From Candidatus Saganbacteria bacterium (GTDB lineage: Bacteria; Margulisbacteria; WOR-1; XYC2-FULL-46-14; WPAF01), in the NCBI GenBank assembly GCA_009772965.1, contig WPAF01000011.1, positions 1-53,325 of the forward strand: a stretch of 53,325 bases of DNA, given 5' to 3'. Below, one piece after another: positions 8,761-17,300 of this stretch. The first letter of the stretch is position 1. Each line of letters begins with the position of its first letter. A program made the position numbers and the translations under genes. The notes under the pieces were generated by a model that saw only the letters and a program-made list of their open reading frames with translations, ran no database searches and was not told the origin of the DNA.

Positions 8761-9791
8761 GAATTGTCATTGCCGCGGGAGGGACAGGAGGGCATATATA
8801 TCCCGGAATTGCCATTGCCGAAGCGCTTAAAAATCATGAGGTATTATTTATCGGGAGCCTCGAAGGCCTTGAAAAAGATATAATTAAGAACGAAGGGTAT
8901 AAAATAGAATTAATTCATGCCAGGGCGCTTTTAAGGAAAATTTCATACCAGGCATTATCGGCTCCATTTATCGCCATTGCAGGATTTTTTGATACGGTAA
9001 AAATATTAAAATCTTATAAACCAAAGGCAGTTGTGGTAACAGGCGGCTATGTGAGTTTTCCGGTTATTGCCGCTGCAATATTTTTGAGGATTCCCTTTGT
9101 CCTGCATGAACAAAATGTCCTTCCCGGATTTACAAACCGCTTTTGGGCAAAGCGAGCCAAGCTTGTCTTGCTCTCTTTTGAAGAATCGCTTAAATATATC
9201 AATGGAACAGTTGTTGGAAATCCTGTACGAAAAAGGATATTATCAATCCAACGCGTAGTCGAGGATGCCTCATCCTCGACAAAACGAATTTTAATTATCG
9301 GGGGGAGCCAGGGCGCATTGAGCCTTAATAAAGAAATAATTAGTTCCCTTGAAGAATTAAAAGATTATCAAATCACCCATATAATCGGAAAAAGGGATTA
9401 CGCCCGCATCTTAAATGGCCTTGATTTATCAAAATATCCAAACTATCATGCCTTTGAATACCTGCATTCAATTGAAGACGCGTATAAGAATGCTGATATT
9501 GTTGTATCAAGAGCAGGAGCTACCGCAATCGCGGAAATTTTATCAATCGGCCTGCCAAGCATTTTAATTCCTTTTCCTTATGCCGCCGATGGGCACCAAG
9601 ATATTAATGCCGAGGTTGCATCCAAAGCTGGAGCGGCTTTTATCTTAAAAGATAAGGACATAAAACAGCTGCCGGCGCTTATAAAATCCATTTCTCTTAG
9701 CATGCTGAATGAAATGAAAATAGCGGCAAGTAAACTCGTAAAAAAGGATCCAGCCAATAAAATAGCTGATTTATTAAATGAAATCATTTGA
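8757..9791 (+). CDS. murG: UDP-GlcNAc:lipid I N-acetylglucosaminyltransferase (MurG)
   Basis: Peripheral membrane GT-B glycosyltransferase that converts lipid I to lipid II. 344 residues, slightly short of the usual 350-360. The N-terminal glycine-rich AAGGTGGHIYPG, the lipid-I-binding GGYVSFPV and LHEQNVLPGFTNR, the second glycine loop GGSQGALSLN, and the UDP-GlcNAc site SRAGATAIAE followed by PFPYAADGHQ are all intact. The inter-domain linker between GNPVR and the second glycine loop contains a palindromic DNA element (9255-9280) read in frame as VVEDASSST. The linker is variable in the family, so function is probably unharmed. It overlaps ftsW by 4 bp and murC by 14 bp. Confidence 0.96.
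   Translation: MRIVIAAGGTGGHIYPGIAIAEALKNHEVLFIGSLEGLEKDIIKNEGYKIELIHARALLRKISYQALSAPFIAIAGFFDTVKILKSYKPKAVVVTGGYVSFPVIAAAIFLRIPFVLHEQNVLPGFTNRFWAKRAKLVLLSFEESLKYINGTVVGNPVRKRILSIQRVVEDASSSTKRILIIGGSQGALSLNKEIISSLEELKDYQITHIIGKRDYARILNGLDLSKYPNYHAFEYLHSIEDAYKNADIVVSRAGATAIAEILSIGLPSILIPFPYAADGHQDINAEVASKAGAAFILKDKDIKQLPALIKSISLSMLNEMKIAASKLVKKDPANKIADLLNEII
9254..9280. repeat. Palindromic element inside murG
   Basis: A flank CGTAG (9254-9258) is followed by an 8-bp stem TCGAGGAT (9259-9266), a 5-nt loop (9267-9271) and the exact stem complement (9272-9279). The layout (xGTAG flank, 8-bp stem, 5-nt loop) matches the elements at 31598-31623, 49035-49060 and 52381-52406, but the stem sequence differs. 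It is read in frame within the variable inter-domain linker of MurG. Confidence 0.6.
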
Positions 9792-11187
9792 TATTGAAAG
9801 AATAAAGCGCATCCACTTGATCGGCATCGGCGGATGCGGAGTTTCCGCGATCGGAAAAATATTATTTGAAATGGGATACAAAGTATCCGGTTCTGATATT
9901 AAAGAAAATAGCAATACCATGCGGCTCAAAGACCTGGGGGTAAAAATATTTATCGGGCATGATGCCAGCCATTTAAGGGGCGCCGACTTGATTGTTTATT
10001 CTAGCGCCATATCCGCGGAAAACCCGGAATTCCAGGCCGCGATAACAAAAAATATGCCGATTTTAAAAAGGGCCGAAATGCTTTCATTTATAATGAATAA
10101 GCACCAAAAACGAATCGCCGTTGCGGGCACCCATGGAAAAACCACAACCACATCAATGGTCGCAAAAATATTGCTGGATGCCGGGCTTGATCCTACCTTT
10201 TTGATCGGCGGAGAAACCGATTATATTGACGGGAACGCGAGAATGGGAAAGGGCTGGTATGCGGTTGCCGAGGCGGATGAATCTGATGGTTCTTTTTTAG
10301 AATTGTCTCCCAATATTTCAATTGTCACAAATATTGAACCGGATCACATGGAATATTTTGGCACAGAAGATAATTTGCTTTCAATTTTTGAAAAATTTAT
10401 TAATAGGCTTGAAGAAGGCGGGACATTGATACTTGGCAATGATAATAGCCAAAATAGGGGAATTAAAAATAAAGTGTCTGCCAAAACAATCACTTATGGA
10501 TTCAATAACGATTCGGACTTGACAGCGGAAAATTTAAACTTTCACGGCACCGGTTCGCGTTTTGATGTTTTTTACCATAAAAAGCGGCTGGGCGAGGCAA
10601 TTCTTTCTGTCCCGGGAGAACAAAATGTTTCAAACTCCTTGGCGGCAATACTATTAGGGCTTGAAGCAGGGGCGCCTTTTACAACCATAACAACTTCTCT
10701 ACATAGTTTTACAGGCGCAAAAAGGCGTTTTCAAATAGTGGGAGATTTCAATGATATAATTATTATTGATGATTACGCCCACCACCCGACAGAAATCAAA
10801 GCTACCCTTAAAGCCGCAAAACTCGCATGGAACGGGAAGAAAAGGATTATTTCCGTTTTTCAGCCGCACAGATATTCAAGGACTTTCCATCTGGCAAAAG
10901 ATTTTTCTGATGTTTTTAACGACGCCGATATCGCAATATTGACCGATATATACAGCGCCGGCGAAGCGGCAATTCCAAATGTAAACGGCAAAATGCTTGT
11001 TAAAGAAGTTGAAAAAAACAGGAAAATCACTTATATCCCCAAAAAAGAAAAGATCGCCGAACAACTGATTAAAATACTAAAACCAAATGACGTTGTAATA
11101 ATCATGGGAGCCGGCGATATTAACACTGTCTGCAAAGAACTGTTAATGCGCCTTAAAATAATAGAGAATGAAAATCCTAAAAAATGA
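9778..11187 (+). CDS. murC: UDP-N-acetylmuramate--L-alanine ligase
   Basis: Cytosolic ATP-dependent ligase that adds the first amino acid, L-alanine, to UDP-MurNAc. 469 residues, normal length. The N-terminal IKRIHLIGIGGCGVSAIG binds UDP-MurNAc. The P-loop is AGTHGKTTTTSM, followed by EADESDGSFL and NIEPDHMEYFG. The C-terminal domain has DDYAHHPTEI and VFQPHRYSR, which are specific to MurC. Its ATG lies inside murG (14-bp overlap) and its end overlaps murB by 20 bp, so the three genes are tightly coupled. Confidence 0.96.
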   Translation: MKSFDIERIKRIHLIGIGGCGVSAIGKILFEMGYKVSGSDIKENSNTMRLKDLGVKIFIGHDASHLRGADLIVYSSAISAENPEFQAAITKNMPILKRAEMLSFIMNKHQKRIAVAGTHGKTTTTSMVAKILLDAGLDPTFLIGGETDYIDGNARMGKGWYAVAEADESDGSFLELSPNISIVTNIEPDHMEYFGTEDNLLSIFEKFINRLEEGGTLILGNDNSQNRGIKNKVSAKTITYGFNNDSDLTAENLNFHGTGSRFDVFYHKKRLGEAILSVPGEQNVSNSLAAILLGLEAGAPFTTITTSLHSFTGAKRRFQIVGDFNDIIIIDDYAHHPTEIKATLKAAKLAWNGKKRIISVFQPHRYSRTFHLAKDFSDVFNDADIAILTDIYSAGEAAIPNVNGKMLVKEVEKNRKITYIPKKEKIAEQLIKILKPNDVVIIMGAGDINTVCKELLMRLKIIENENPKK

Positions 11188-12022
11188 GCTTTTAAGCAAA
11201 CATACCACGTTCAAAATAGGGGGGGCGGCAGAATATTTTTGTTCCCCAAAGAGCAATAATGAGCTAAAAGAAGCTTTGTCGTTTGCAAAAAATAATTCTC
11301 TAAAAATCTTTATCATAGGGAATGGGTCAAACATATTAATACCGGATGAAGGGCTAAAAGGTTTAGTTATCCATTTGAAGATGTCAAAAATAATTATTAG
11401 TAAACAAAAATCAACTATTGAATCAGGTGTGTTACTAAATAAGCTGCTAAGTGTTTTTGCGGATAATGGGCTCTCTGGCCTTGAGTTTATGGCAGGCATT
11501 CCAGGATCCCTTGGCGGCTCCATATGCATGAACTCTGGGCAAGGGAAATCCAGTATAAGCAAATTTATTAGTAAAGTATGGGCTCTTGATTATAACGGGG
11601 AAGAGCATATTTTTTCAAACACACAATGCAAATTCAACTACCGGAAAAGCATTTTCCAAAAAAAGAAATTAATAATTACAAAAGCTGAATTTATCCTTAA
11701 TAAAGATAAAGCCGATGAAATAAAGAAAAGAATTAAAGATTTGATCGCCAATAAAATCAAAAGACAGCCGTATGATCTGCCTTCTGCAGGGTCGTTTTTT
11801 AAAAACCCAAAAAATCTTTTTACCGGACAATTAATTGAATCGGCGGGGCTAAAAGGGCTAAAAATCAATGGCGCCCAAATATCAGAAAAACACGGGAATT
11901 TTATCGTTAACATTGGCAAAGCAAAGGCAAAAGACGTTTTAAAGCTGGCAGAAATTGCCAAAAAAGAAGTAAGAAAAAAGTATAACATTTCTTTAAAACC
12001 TGAAGTTATTTTAATAAAATAA
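11168..12022 (+). CDS. murB: UDP-N-acetylenolpyruvoylglucosamine reductase
   Basis: FAD-dependent cytosolic enzyme reducing UDP-GlcNAc-enolpyruvate to UDP-MurNAc with NADPH. 284 residues. The FAD-binding region includes TTFKIGGAAEYF, GNGSNILIPDEG and GLEFMAGIPGSLGG. The catalytic serine lies in PSAGSFFKNP and the proton-relay glutamate in LKPEVILI at the C-terminus. YRKS is also present. It closes the wall block. The block has no murE, murF, ddl, ftsQ, ftsA or ftsZ at its ends, so those must be elsewhere. A new promoter follows directly. Confidence 0.95.
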   Translation: MKILKNELLSKHTTFKIGGAAEYFCSPKSNNELKEALSFAKNNSLKIFIIGNGSNILIPDEGLKGLVIHLKMSKIIISKQKSTIESGVLLNKLLSVFADNGLSGLEFMAGIPGSLGGSICMNSGQGKSSISKFISKVWALDYNGEEHIFSNTQCKFNYRKSIFQKKKLIITKAEFILNKDKADEIKKRIKDLIANKIKRQPYDLPSAGSFFKNPKNLFTGQLIESAGLKGLKINGAQISEKHGNFIVNIGKAKAKDVLKLAEIAKKEVRKKYNISLKPEVILIK

Positions 12023-12025
12023 CTA

Positions 12026-12054
12026 TTGTGCGCTAAAAATCTGTATGTTAGAAT
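12026..12054 (+). promoter_or_regulatory. Probable promoter of the transketolase operon
   Basis: A good -10 box TAGAAT (12049-12054) has a weak -35 TTGTGC (12026-12031) at 17 bp spacing. The ATG at 12061 begins 6 nt after the -10 box and no ribosome binding site is visible, which predicts a leaderless transcript. Confidence 0.5.
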
Positions 12055-12060
12055 CTACAC

Positions 12061-12900
12061 ATGATTTCTGGAGATAAAATTAAGGAAATTGAGAGTCTTG
12101 CCCTTAGGATTAGAAAGCACATAATAGAAATGATTTGCGCCGCCGGATCCGGCCATCCGGGTGGGTCTCTTTCAGCCGCCGACATAATAACCGTCCTCTA
12201 TTTTTATAAAATGAAGCATAATCCAAAAGAACCGAATTGGCCTGACCGCGATCGTTTTGTCATGTCAAAGGGGCATGCGGCTCCGGTGCTTTACTCAGCC
12301 CTAGCCGAAGCCGGATATTTTCCTATATCATATTTAAAAACGCTAAGATCGGTTGGAAGCTCTTTGCAGGGGCACATAGATATGCTGTCTTTGCCAGGTA
12401 TTGAAATGTCAACCGGCTCATTGGGGCAGGGGCTTTCTGCCGCAAACGGCATGGCGCTGGCAGGAAAGCTGGATAAAAAAAATTATCGTGTTTACTGCAT
12501 GATCGGCGATGGGGAATCCCAAGAAGGGCAAATTTGGGAGGCAGCTATGACCTCTGGCCACCGAAAACTGGATAATTTGACAGCAATATTGGACAATAAT
12601 AAATATCAAATAGACGGCAAAGTTGAAGATATAAAAGGAATTGAACCGATAGAAGATAAATTTAAAGCCTTTCGATGGAATGTTATTAAATGCAGCGGGC
12701 ATGATATCAAATCAATAATTTCAGCTTTTGAAGAAGCGGAAAAAACCAAAAACAAACCAACCATGATAATTGCCGATACGATAAAGGGAAAAGGCGTCTC
12801 ATTTATGGAGGCCAATCCTAAAGATTTCCATGGAAGGGCGCCGACAAAAGAAGAAAAGCAAACCGCAATTGAAGCTCTTTGCAAATTGGAGAACCTATGA
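12061..12900 (+). CDS. Transketolase, N-terminal subunit
   Basis: Thiamine-diphosphate-binding half of a split transketolase, which exchanges two-carbon units between sugar phosphates in the non-oxidative pentose phosphate pathway. 279 residues. It shows SGHPGGSLSAADI, RDRFVMSKGHAAP, the STGSLGQGLSAANGMA motif and the cofactor motif GDGESQEGQ ending in DNNKYQIDG. Split transketolases, with separate pyrophosphate and pyrimidine domains, are common in Firmicutes, archaea and many candidate phyla. It overlaps the C-terminal subunit gene by 4 bp; the two chains form the active site together. A weak promoter lies just upstream. Confidence 0.94.
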   Translation: MISGDKIKEIESLALRIRKHIIEMICAAGSGHPGGSLSAADIITVLYFYKMKHNPKEPNWPDRDRFVMSKGHAAPVLYSALAEAGYFPISYLKTLRSVGSSLQGHIDMLSLPGIEMSTGSLGQGLSAANGMALAGKLDKKNYRVYCMIGDGESQEGQIWEAAMTSGHRKLDNLTAILDNNKYQIDGKVEDIKGIEPIEDKFKAFRWNVIKCSGHDIKSIISAFEEAEKTKNKPTMIIADTIKGKGVSFMEANPKDFHGRAPTKEEKQTAIEALCKLENL

Positions 12901-13841
12901 AAAACAAAGCGGCAACAAGAGACGCTTACGGCAAAACCTTAGCAGAGCTTGGGAAAATAAATAATAATATTGTTGTTTTGGATGCTGATTTGGCGGCTTC
13001 AACAAAAACCGGAATTTTTGCCAAGGAGTTTCCAGAGAGATTTTTTGATATGGGAGTTGCCGAGCAGGATATGATTTCAACCGCCGCGGGCTTAGCCGCA
13101 TGCGGGAAAATAGCTTTTGCTTCAACTTTCGCGGTTTTTGGATCCGGCCGCGCCTGGGAGCAGGTTAGGATGTCTCTTGCTTATACCCGCTTAAATGTAA
13201 AAGTAGTTGTCACCCATGCTGGAATAACTACCGGCGAAGACGGAGCCTCGCACCAGGCAAATGAAGATATCGCAATTATGAGAGTTTTGCCAAACATGAC
13301 AGTTATTGTTCCGGCTGATTATATTGAAGCCTGCAAAGTTATTAAAGCGGCAGTTGATTTCCACGGCCCAATGTACATCCGTTTATCAAGAATAGCAACT
13401 CCAATTGTTTATGAAAACAAAGATTACAATTATAAAATTGGGCAAGGTATTGTGCTAAAAGAAGGAAAAGATGCTGTTGTTTTTGCCTGCGGAATCATGG
13501 TTGCAATTGCGCTTGAAGCCGCTGAAGCTTTAAAATCCGAAGGAATATCAACTAAGGTTGTAAATATCCATACAATTAAGCCGCTTGATAAAGAATTGAT
13601 TATTAGCTCAGCAAAAGAAACAGGAGCTGTTGTTTGCGCTGAGGAACACAGCATCATTGGGGGATTAGGCGGCGCGGTAGCTGAGGTGCTTTCTGAAAAT
13701 CACGCAACGCCAATAGAGAGAGTCGGAATTAATGATGTGTTTGGGGAATCGGGCAAGCCGGATGAGCTTTTGGAAAAATATGGTCTTACTGCTGGGCATA
13801 TTATTAGTTCCGTTAAGCATGTAATTAGTAGAAAAAAATGA
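12897..13841 (+). CDS. Transketolase, C-terminal subunit
   Basis: Pyrimidine-binding and C-terminal domains of the split transketolase, 314 residues. Typical segments are [19 protein letters not shown] (with the catalytic glutamate that activates thiamine diphosphate), [31 protein letters not shown] and GPMYIRLSR, and the C-terminal domain [14 protein letters not shown]. An upstream in-frame TTG at 12879 exists, but the ATG at 12897 has a GGAG site and a 4-bp overlap with the N-terminal subunit, so it is preferred. A deoxyxylulose-phosphate synthase is excluded because that enzyme is a single long chain. Confidence 0.94.
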   Translation: MKNKAATRDAYGKTLAELGKINNNIVVLDADLAASTKTGIFAKEFPERFFDMGVAEQDMISTAAGLAACGKIAFASTFAVFGSGRAWEQVRMSLAYTRLNVKVVVTHAGITTGEDGASHQANEDIAIMRVLPNMTVIVPADYIEACKVIKAAVDFHGPMYIRLSRIATPIVYENKDYNYKIGQGIVLKEGKDAVVFACGIMVAIALEAAEALKSEGISTKVVNIHTIKPLDKELIISSAKETGAVVCAEEHSIIGGLGGAVAEVLSENHATPIERVGINDVFGESGKPDELLEKYGLTAGHIISSVKHVISRKK

Positions 13842-14284
13842 GCGACAAAAGGCCTTCTTGGGATGAATATTTCATCCAAATAACAAACGATGTTTCAAAA
13901 AGGGCAACCTGTGTAAAAAGAAAAGTCGGCGCGGTGATTGTAAAAAATAACCGGATTTTAACAACAGGATATAATGGAGCGCCGAAGAGCTTCAATCATT
14001 GCACGGAATTAACTTGCGTCAGGAAACAAATGGAAGTGCCGTCCGGACAAAGGCATGAATTATGCAGGGGCCTGCATGCCGAACAAAATGCTATAATCCA
14101 AGCGGCCGTGCATGGCGTAGAAATTGATGGCGGAACGTTGTATTGTAATTACCAGCCATGCGTCATTTGCGTGAAAATGATGATTAATGCCGGAATGAAA
14201 AAATTGGTCTATCAGGGCGGTTATCCCGATGAGCTCGCGGCTGAAATGCTTAAGGAAAGCAAAATCGAGGTTGTTAAAATATGA
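13838..14284 (+). CDS. Deoxycytidylate (dCMP) deaminase
   Basis: Zinc-dependent deaminase converting dCMP to dUMP for thymidylate synthesis. 148 residues, the normal length of the ComEB/dCMP deaminase family. The zinc and catalytic motif is HAEQNAI with PCVICVKM (H, two C, and the proton-shuttling E). The characteristic GYNGAPKSF substrate loop and an extra Cys/His patch (HCTEL, CVRKQ) are present. It overlaps both neighbours by 4 bp. Allosteric control by dCTP/dTTP is known for the family but cannot be read here. Confidence 0.93.
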   Translation: MSDKRPSWDEYFIQITNDVSKRATCVKRKVGAVIVKNNRILTTGYNGAPKSFNHCTELTCVRKQMEVPSGQRHELCRGLHAEQNAIIQAAVHGVEIDGGTLYCNYQPCVICVKMMINAGMKKLVYQGGYPDELAAEMLKESKIEVVKI

Positions 14285-15123
14285 AAATTGGCTATTTGGG
14301 TCCTGAAGGGACATTTTCCGAAGAAGCCGGCAGGCAGTATTGCAAAAAGCTTTCTAAAAATGCCGAGTTGATTCCTTTCGCAACCTTACATGATCTCCTG
14401 TTGGCTGCCCAAAATAATAAGATAAATGAAGCCGTAACCCCAATAGAAAATTCCGTTGAAGGGACAATTTCAATTGTTACGGATATGCTGGCAAAAGAAG
14501 TTAATTTAACTATTAATCAGGAATTGGTAATACCTGTTTATCATCATTTAATAGCGCAAAAGGGCGTTAATTTAAAAGAAATAACAGATGTTATCTCCAA
14601 TCCTCCGGCGCTTGACCAATGCAAGGATTTTTTAAGAAAAAAATTGCCCGGAGTTAAACTGCATTTATCTTACAGCACTGCAGAAGCAGTAAAAAATGTA
14701 GCGCTGAATTTAGAAGAAGAAGGGAAAGTTTTTGCCGCAATCGGAACCCAAGCCGCGGCAAATTTATATGGGCTTAAGGTAGTTGCTTCTAAAATTAATT
14801 TAAAGGATAACCAAACAAGATTTGTCGTCCTCTCGAAATTTTCGCACAAAAAAACAGGTGACGATAAAACATCTATTGTTTTTTCAATTGCTAAAGACCG
14901 TCCGGGAGGGCTTCATGATGTTTTGGCGGAATTTGCAAACCGTTCAATAAATCTGACAAAAATCGAATCGAGGCCAAGTAAAAAATCTTTGGGCGAGTAT
15001 TATTTTTTTGTTGATATGCAGGGGCATATAGCTGATAAGCTGATAGGAGAAACCCTTAAAAATGTAAAAAAGAAAACAGCCTTTTTTAAGAATTTAGGGT
15101 CGTATCCAAGATTTAAAAAATAG
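14281..15123 (+). CDS. pheA: Prephenate dehydratase with ACT domain
   Basis: Converts prephenate to phenylpyruvate in phenylalanine synthesis. 280 residues, the usual length of the monofunctional enzyme; no chorismate mutase domain is fused. The N-terminal [13 protein letters not shown], the [10 protein letters not shown] motif and NQTRFVVL mark the catalytic domain. Residues about 200-280 form the regulatory ACT domain, with [13 protein letters not shown] and the [17 protein letters not shown] motif that binds phenylalanine for feedback inhibition. ATG overlaps the dCMP deaminase stop by 4 bp. No other aromatic pathway gene is nearby. Confidence 0.95.
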   Translation: MKIGYLGPEGTFSEEAGRQYCKKLSKNAELIPFATLHDLLLAAQNNKINEAVTPIENSVEGTISIVTDMLAKEVNLTINQELVIPVYHHLIAQKGVNLKEITDVISNPPALDQCKDFLRKKLPGVKLHLSYSTAEAVKNVALNLEEEGKVFAAIGTQAAANLYGLKVVASKINLKDNQTRFVVLSKFSHKKTGDDKTSIVFSIAKDRPGGLHDVLAEFANRSINLTKIESRPSKKSLGEYYFFVDMQGHIADKLIGETLKNVKKKTAFFKNLGSYPRFKK

Positions 15124-15132
15124 GAGAAACAT

Positions 15133-15429
15133 ATGACAGTTGATATAAACATTGTTTTGCAGGTTTGCCTCGTAATCTTGATCATGGTTTTAATATTAGC
15201 ATCGATAGTATTTATCATTGTACTTTTTGATATCAAATTCATAACGAATAGGATAAAACGTGAAGTAAAAGCTGTCACTTTTATGGTTGATGTTTTTGAT
15301 TTCCTTGTTTCGGGCTTCCATATGCTAAAAAAGAAAATGACTGGAGCAAAATTAAGTAAAAACATAAAAGATATTATAATGAAGGGAAAGGGAGATTGCA
15401 AAGAAAACAGCGAAGAAAACAGCCAATAA
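15133..15429 (+). CDS. Small single-pass membrane protein, unknown
   Basis: 98 residues. One long N-terminal hydrophobic helix (about 8-33, LVILIMVLILASIVFIIVL) is followed by an amphipathic, lysine-rich cytoplasmic part. The overall plan resembles small DUF948-type membrane proteins, but similarity is only general. A TAGGAG site precedes the ATG. It overlaps the start of the next gene (TTG at 15396) by 34 bp, so the two are probably translated together. The next gene is an outer-membrane/SLH protein, so an envelope role is possible. Confidence 0.55.
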   Translation: MTVDINIVLQVCLVILIMVLILASIVFIIVLFDIKFITNRIKREVKAVTFMVDVFDFLVSGFHMLKKKMTGAKLSKNIKDIIMKGKGDCKENSEENSQ

Positions 15430-17297
15430 AATACTTAATAGTAATATTTATGTTACTATTTATTTTTCCATCATGTTCATTTGCCGATAGTACCAAAGTT
15501 GCAAATGATCCAACTCGGCTTGGCGTCGGGGCAAGGGTTTTGGGAATGGGAAAAGCATTCATAGGCCAAGCTGACGACATAAGTTCAATCTTTACCAATC
15601 CCGCGGGATTAAGCCGTATTTCAGAATTACAGCTCACCTCAATGTCAGGAAAATTTATTAATGAAATTAATTATTTGAATGTTGGCGGGGTAATGCCTTC
15701 TTCCGCGGGCAGCTTTGGCATAGGCTACATAAATTCAGATGTTGGTTTTTCCGGACAGGGATTTACTACCGAAGTCGTTGACGGAGTGCGAATAATACCA
15801 ACGGCAAGCAATTCTTCTTATAATTACAAAAACAGCGCGATCACGCTGAATTACGGCACAAAAATGCCTTTCATTAATAATTTGGATATTGGCACCACTT
15901 TTAAAATCTTCTTTCAGGAGATGTCTGGTCCGGGAGTAACGGCAAAATCCGCTTCCGGCTATGACGCAGACCTTGGTATAAAATATACTTTAAATAGGTT
16001 TTTCAGTTTAGGAGCTGTGGCTCAAAATATTATTCCTTCTTCCGCGGGAGGGAAAATCACATGGAACACTGGAACGGTTGAAAACCTGCCGCATGTTTTA
16101 AGGTTTGGGACGAATTTAAAAATACTTGGTGAAAAAGGGCTTATTAATTTCAGGAATCAAGAGTTGTCCCTTAATATTGACGGCGACGTTACTCCTGCCC
16201 GGCCAACTATTCCCAGCCTCTATCATTATGGATTGGAATGGTCGCCTATTGAATTTTTAGATATCAGAACCGGAATTGACCAGGAAATAGTGGGGAAGGG
16301 CGGGGGATTGCTTGAAGCAGCGAACAATTTTACAGCCGGTATTGGGATTAATTTTCGAGGATTCCGATTTGACTATGCCTACCACCAATATTATTCCCTA
16401 TCAGATAATGATACCCACTATTTTTCACTTTCTTACGGGATTTACAAGAATAAACCAACGCCTGAAGTAAAAGCGTTAAATTATTTTGATATTACTGAAC
16501 CAAAAGATAAAAGCTTTTCTTATGAAAACAATATTTCAATTGTTGGTAAAATAAACAGGGCAGAAGTGAAAAAAATTCTCATAAACGGCAGTGAAGTCAA
16601 CGCCGCTAACAACAGTTTTAAAACAGAGAGCAAACTAACTCTTGGGAAAAACAAATTTGAGGTTGTTGGTTTAAATTCAAAAGGAAATGTCCTTGAAAAA
16701 GAAAAAGTAAGAGTTTGCCATACCTTAAAATATAATGATATACCAGAAAATTATTGGGGCAAAGACAAAATCGACAAGATGTCTTCTCTTGGCATTTTAA
16801 ATGGGTATCCAGATCATTCTTTCAGGCCAAGCAATAAAATAACCCGCGCGGAATTAATAAAATGCTTTGTAAAGATTTCTGATATTCCTTTGGGGACATC
16901 GGTTAAACCAGATTTTTCCGATGTTGACGAAAAATATTGGGCAGCGCCGTATATCGAGGCGGGAGTTAAGAATACTTTTATGACAGGATTCCCCGATAAG
17001 ACTTTTAGGCCAGAAGATTCCATAAGTCGAGCCCAAAGCATTAAAGGAATAGTTGATGTTGCGAAACTAGATAAAGGGGCTCCTGTTTATGAATCCCCAT
17101 TTATTGATATTCCCGGCAGATATGAATTAATCAAAGAAATAAATGCAGCTTACATTGCCGGCTTGCTAAAATATCTAAAAGGTAAAGCTTTCGAACCAAA
17201 TAAGCCTCTAATGAGAGGCGAAGCAGTTGAAATATTATCTAATATTAAGTTTGTTTCTGATAAAATCAATAGCTTATCAGATTGGGATAATTACTAG
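15396..17297 (+). CDS. PorV/UPF0164-like outer-membrane barrel with C-terminal Ig-like and three SLH domains
   Basis: 633 residues. A signal peptide ends near SCSFA. Residues about 35-360 resemble the PorV/UPF0164 barrel family (GVGARVLGMGKAFIGQADD, FTNPAGLSR). Residues about 370-440 look like a small Ig-like domain (DITEPKDKSFSYENNISIVG). Three SLH repeats then follow, from about 445 to 620, with characteristic motifs GYPDHSFRPSNKITRAE, GFPDKTFRPEDSISRAQ and the weaker AFEPNKPLMRGEA. SLH domains bind wall polysaccharide or peptidoglycan, so this should tether the outer membrane to the wall. In known tethers (OmpM, SlpA type) SLH is N-terminal, so the order here is reversed. The TTG start has a GGGAGA site. 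The CsaB homologue at 30508-31530 could make the pyruvylated SLH ligand. Confidence 0.82.
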   Translation: MQRKQRRKQPIKYLIVIFMLLFIFPSCSFADSTKVANDPTRLGVGARVLGMGKAFIGQADDISSIFTNPAGLSRISELQLTSMSGKFINEINYLNVGGVMPSSAGSFGIGYINSDVGFSGQGFTTEVVDGVRIIPTASNSSYNYKNSAITLNYGTKMPFINNLDIGTTFKIFFQEMSGPGVTAKSASGYDADLGIKYTLNRFFSLGAVAQNIIPSSAGGKITWNTGTVENLPHVLRFGTNLKILGEKGLINFRNQELSLNIDGDVTPARPTIPSLYHYGLEWSPIEFLDIRTGIDQEIVGKGGGLLEAANNFTAGIGINFRGFRFDYAYHQYYSLSDNDTHYFSLSYGIYKNKPTPEVKALNYFDITEPKDKSFSYENNISIVGKINRAEVKKILINGSEVNAANNSFKTESKLTLGKNKFEVVGLNSKGNVLEKEKVRVCHTLKYNDIPENYWGKDKIDKMSSLGILNGYPDHSFRPSNKITRAELIKCFVKISDIPLGTSVKPDFSDVDEKYWAAPYIEAGVKNTFMTGFPDKTFRPEDSISRAQSIKGIVDVAKLDKGAPVYESPFIDIPGRYELIKEINAAYIAGLLKYLKGKAFEPNKPLMRGEAVEILSNIKFVSDKINSLSDWDNY

Positions 17298-17300
17298 ATT

